Shown here piece by piece: positions 62,412 through 64,000 of a stretch of DNA of 64,000 bases (positions are counted from its first letter, which is position 1; each line of letters begins with the position of its first letter). The position numbers were made by a program, and so were the translations under genes. This stretch comes from Opisthocomus hoazin. Lineage: Eukaryota; Chordata; Aves; Opisthocomiformes; Opisthocomidae. The notes under the pieces were generated by a model. It was not told the DNA's origin. It saw nothing but the letters and a program-made list of their open reading frames with translations, and did no database searches. The stretch lies in assembly GCF_030867145.1 (NCBI RefSeq), contig NC_134454.1, positions 64,648,308-64,712,307 on the forward strand, written 5' to 3'.

Positions 62412-63706
62412 ATCACAGAATCACAGAATAGTAGGGGTTGGAAGGGACCTCTGTGGGTCATCTAGTCCAACCCTCCTGATGAAGCAGGGTCACCTACAGC
62501 AGGCTGCACAGGACCTTGTCCAGGCCGGTCTTGAATATCTCCAGAGAAGGAGACTCCACAACCTCCCTGGGCAGCCTGTTCCAGTGCTCCGTCACCCTCA
62601 GAGGGAAGAAGTTCTTCCTCATGTTCAGACGGAACTTCCTGTGCTTCAGTTTGTGCCCATTGCCCCTTGTCCTGTCACTGGGCACCACTGAAAAGAGCTT
62701 GGCCCCATCCTCCTGACACCCACCCTTCAGATATTTATAAGCATTTATTAGGTCCCCTCGCAGCCTTCTCTTCTTCAGGCTGAACAAGCCCAGCTCCCTC
62801 AGCCTCTCCTCGTAGGGGAGATGTTCCAGTCCCCTCATCATCCTTGTAGCCCTCCGCTGGACTCTCTCCAGTGGCTCTTCATCTTTCTTGAAGTGGGGAG
62901 CCCAGAACTGGACACAGTACTCCAGATGGGGCCTCACCAGGGCAGTGTAGAGGGGAAGCAGAACCTCCCTCGTCCTGCTGGCCACACTCTTCTTGATGCA
63001 CCCCAGGATCCCATTGGCTTTCTTGGCAGCCAGGGCACACTGCTGGTTCATGGTTAACCTGTCGTCCACCAGGACACCCAGGTCCCTCTCCGCAGAGCTG
63101 CACTCCAGCAGGTCCACCCCAAGCCTGTACTGGTGCATGGGGTTGTTCCTCCCCAGGTGCAGGACCCTGCATTTACCTTTGTTGAACCTCATCAGGTTCC
63201 TCTCTGCCCAGCTTTCCAGCCTATCCAGGTCACGCTGAATGGCAGCACAGCCTTCCGGTGTGTCTACCACACCTCCCAGTTTGGTGTCATCAGCAAACTT
63301 GCTGAGGGTACATTCTAACTCTTCATCCAGGTCGTTGATGAAGAAGTTAAACAAGACTGGGCCCAGTACTGACCCCTGGGGGACACCACTTGTCACCAGC
63401 CTCCAACTAGACTCAGCGCCGCTGACGACAACCCTCTGAGTTCTGCCATTCAGCCAGTTCTCTATCCACTTCACCGACCACTCATCCAGCCCACACTTCC
63501 TCAGCTTCCCTAGGAGGATATCATGGGAGACTGTGTCGAAAGCCTTGCTGAAGTCCAGGTAGACAACGTCCACGGCTCTCCCTTCGTCTACCCAGCCAGT
63601 CATGTCATCCTAGAAAGCTATTAGATTGGTCAGGCATGATTTCCCCTTGGTGAATCCATGCTGACTACTCCTGATAACCTTCTTTTCTTCCACTTCCATC
63701 AAGATG
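62412..63706 (-). mobile_element. 5'-truncated CR1 LINE with near-complete 3' reverse transcriptase region
   Basis: The minus-strand element begins near 63706 within the reverse transcriptase domain and ends at 62412 with two TTCTGTGA-type terminal octamers (ATTCTGTGATTCTGTGATC). Full CR1 elements are about 4.5 kb, so about 70% of the 5' end is missing. Truncation of this kind is normal for CR1. It shares its strand with HOMER1 and lies in intron 4. The left boundary is exact; the right one is approximate. Confidence 0.93.
62494..63603 (-). pseudogene. CR1 reverse transcriptase (pol) C-terminal fragment
   Basis: A 369-codon frame encodes the non-LTR retrotransposon reverse transcriptase palm, thumb and C-terminal region. 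Visible motifs in order are YLDFSKAFD (residues 15-23), [12 protein letters not shown] (71-82), FADD active site (103-106), [11 protein letters not shown]-type [20 protein letters not shown] and [10 protein letters not shown] near the end. CR1-type sequence continues upstream in the same frame past one in-frame TAG (63610-63612), for about 30 more codons containing QHGFTKGKSCLTNLIAF. The fragment lacks the endonuclease and the start of the reverse transcriptase, so it cannot be functional. A single stop in some 400 codons indicates a fairly young copy. Confidence 0.93.
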
Positions 63707-64000
63707 GGTCAAAAGTACAAGTTCTCTGACATGAAAACAATGCTTTCCTCTTCATTTCAAGAAAGGACCATGCCCTCAGTGGGACTTACACATAACAAAG
63801 CAGCATCTCTCTTGTGATTCATTGGACAAGCTAAGTTCTTTCTACAGTCAAGGTAAACGGTGATTTTATACATTATCTGACATTCTGGGAAATTAAAGCA
63901 AAACCTGCTGGTAAATAGGAGGATAGCAGGCAGCATTAAAGAAACAGTTACAAACGCAGAGTTTAAAAGGTTAAAATTAGCAGCAGCATAGCTTAGGGGA

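Larger units (their letters stand above)
57842..64000 (-). other. HOMER1: HOMER1 intron 4, partial
   Basis: The sequence upstream of exon 5 in the transcript. No further exon is seen before the right edge, so exons 1-4 with the EVH1 domain lie outside. It contains the 1.3-kb CR1 at 62412-63706. The rest is AT-rich sequence in which I recognise nothing. Confidence 0.85.

Overview
The window is vertebrate nuclear DNA, most likely from a bird. It is AT-rich, its interspersed repeats are CR1 LINEs, and it carries an endogenous retrovirus whose primer-binding site matches tRNA-Trp, the primer used by avian alpharetrovirus-like elements. Coding sequence is sparse and split into short exons with consensus splice sites. 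No bacterial-type genes, rRNA or tRNA genes were seen.

One host gene is recognisable: HOMER1, on the minus strand. Five exons of its 3' half are present, in transcript order 57841-57699, 34573-34417, 18333-18223, 16535-16455 and 11335-11147, followed by a long 3'UTR ending at a cluster of three AATAAA signals (8991-8946). By comparison with the 354-residue human protein these are exons 5-9. They encode the linker after the EVH1 domain and the whole C-terminal coiled coil and leucine zipper; the EVH1 exons lie beyond the right edge. Exon 5 also reads through its own splice donor into an 11-codon tail and a stop (57698-57665), the structure expected of the short, activity-induced Homer1a isoform. 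The long form uses the coiled coil to tetramerise and cross-link postsynaptic scaffolds. The short form lacks the coiled coil and acts as a natural dominant negative.

Layout: 1-8945, sequence downstream of HOMER1 with no supported gene; 8946-11146, HOMER1 3'UTR; 11147-57841, exons 9 to 5 with introns; 57842-64000, part of intron 4. Intron 6 holds a pol-less provirus (22068-25009, plus strand, antisense to HOMER1) with two 376-bp LTRs and a 6-bp target duplication, and a decayed hAT-like (DUF4371-type) transposase relic (about 26700-27250). CR1 fragments lie near 2.5, 20.7, 31.4, 50.0 and 53.7 kb. A 1.3-kb CR1 with a nearly intact reverse transcriptase frame lies at 62412-63706.

Other points: a 22-nt poly(A) insertion flanked by a 15-bp duplication inside the provirus, a G-rich quadruplex-type tract just beyond the Homer1a stop, a CpG-rich islet in the last intron, a diverged 118-bp tandem duplication and a 12-bp perfect hairpin in intron 5. 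I did not find a new multi-gene system. The most biologically interesting locus is the Homer1a read-through exon and its surroundings.
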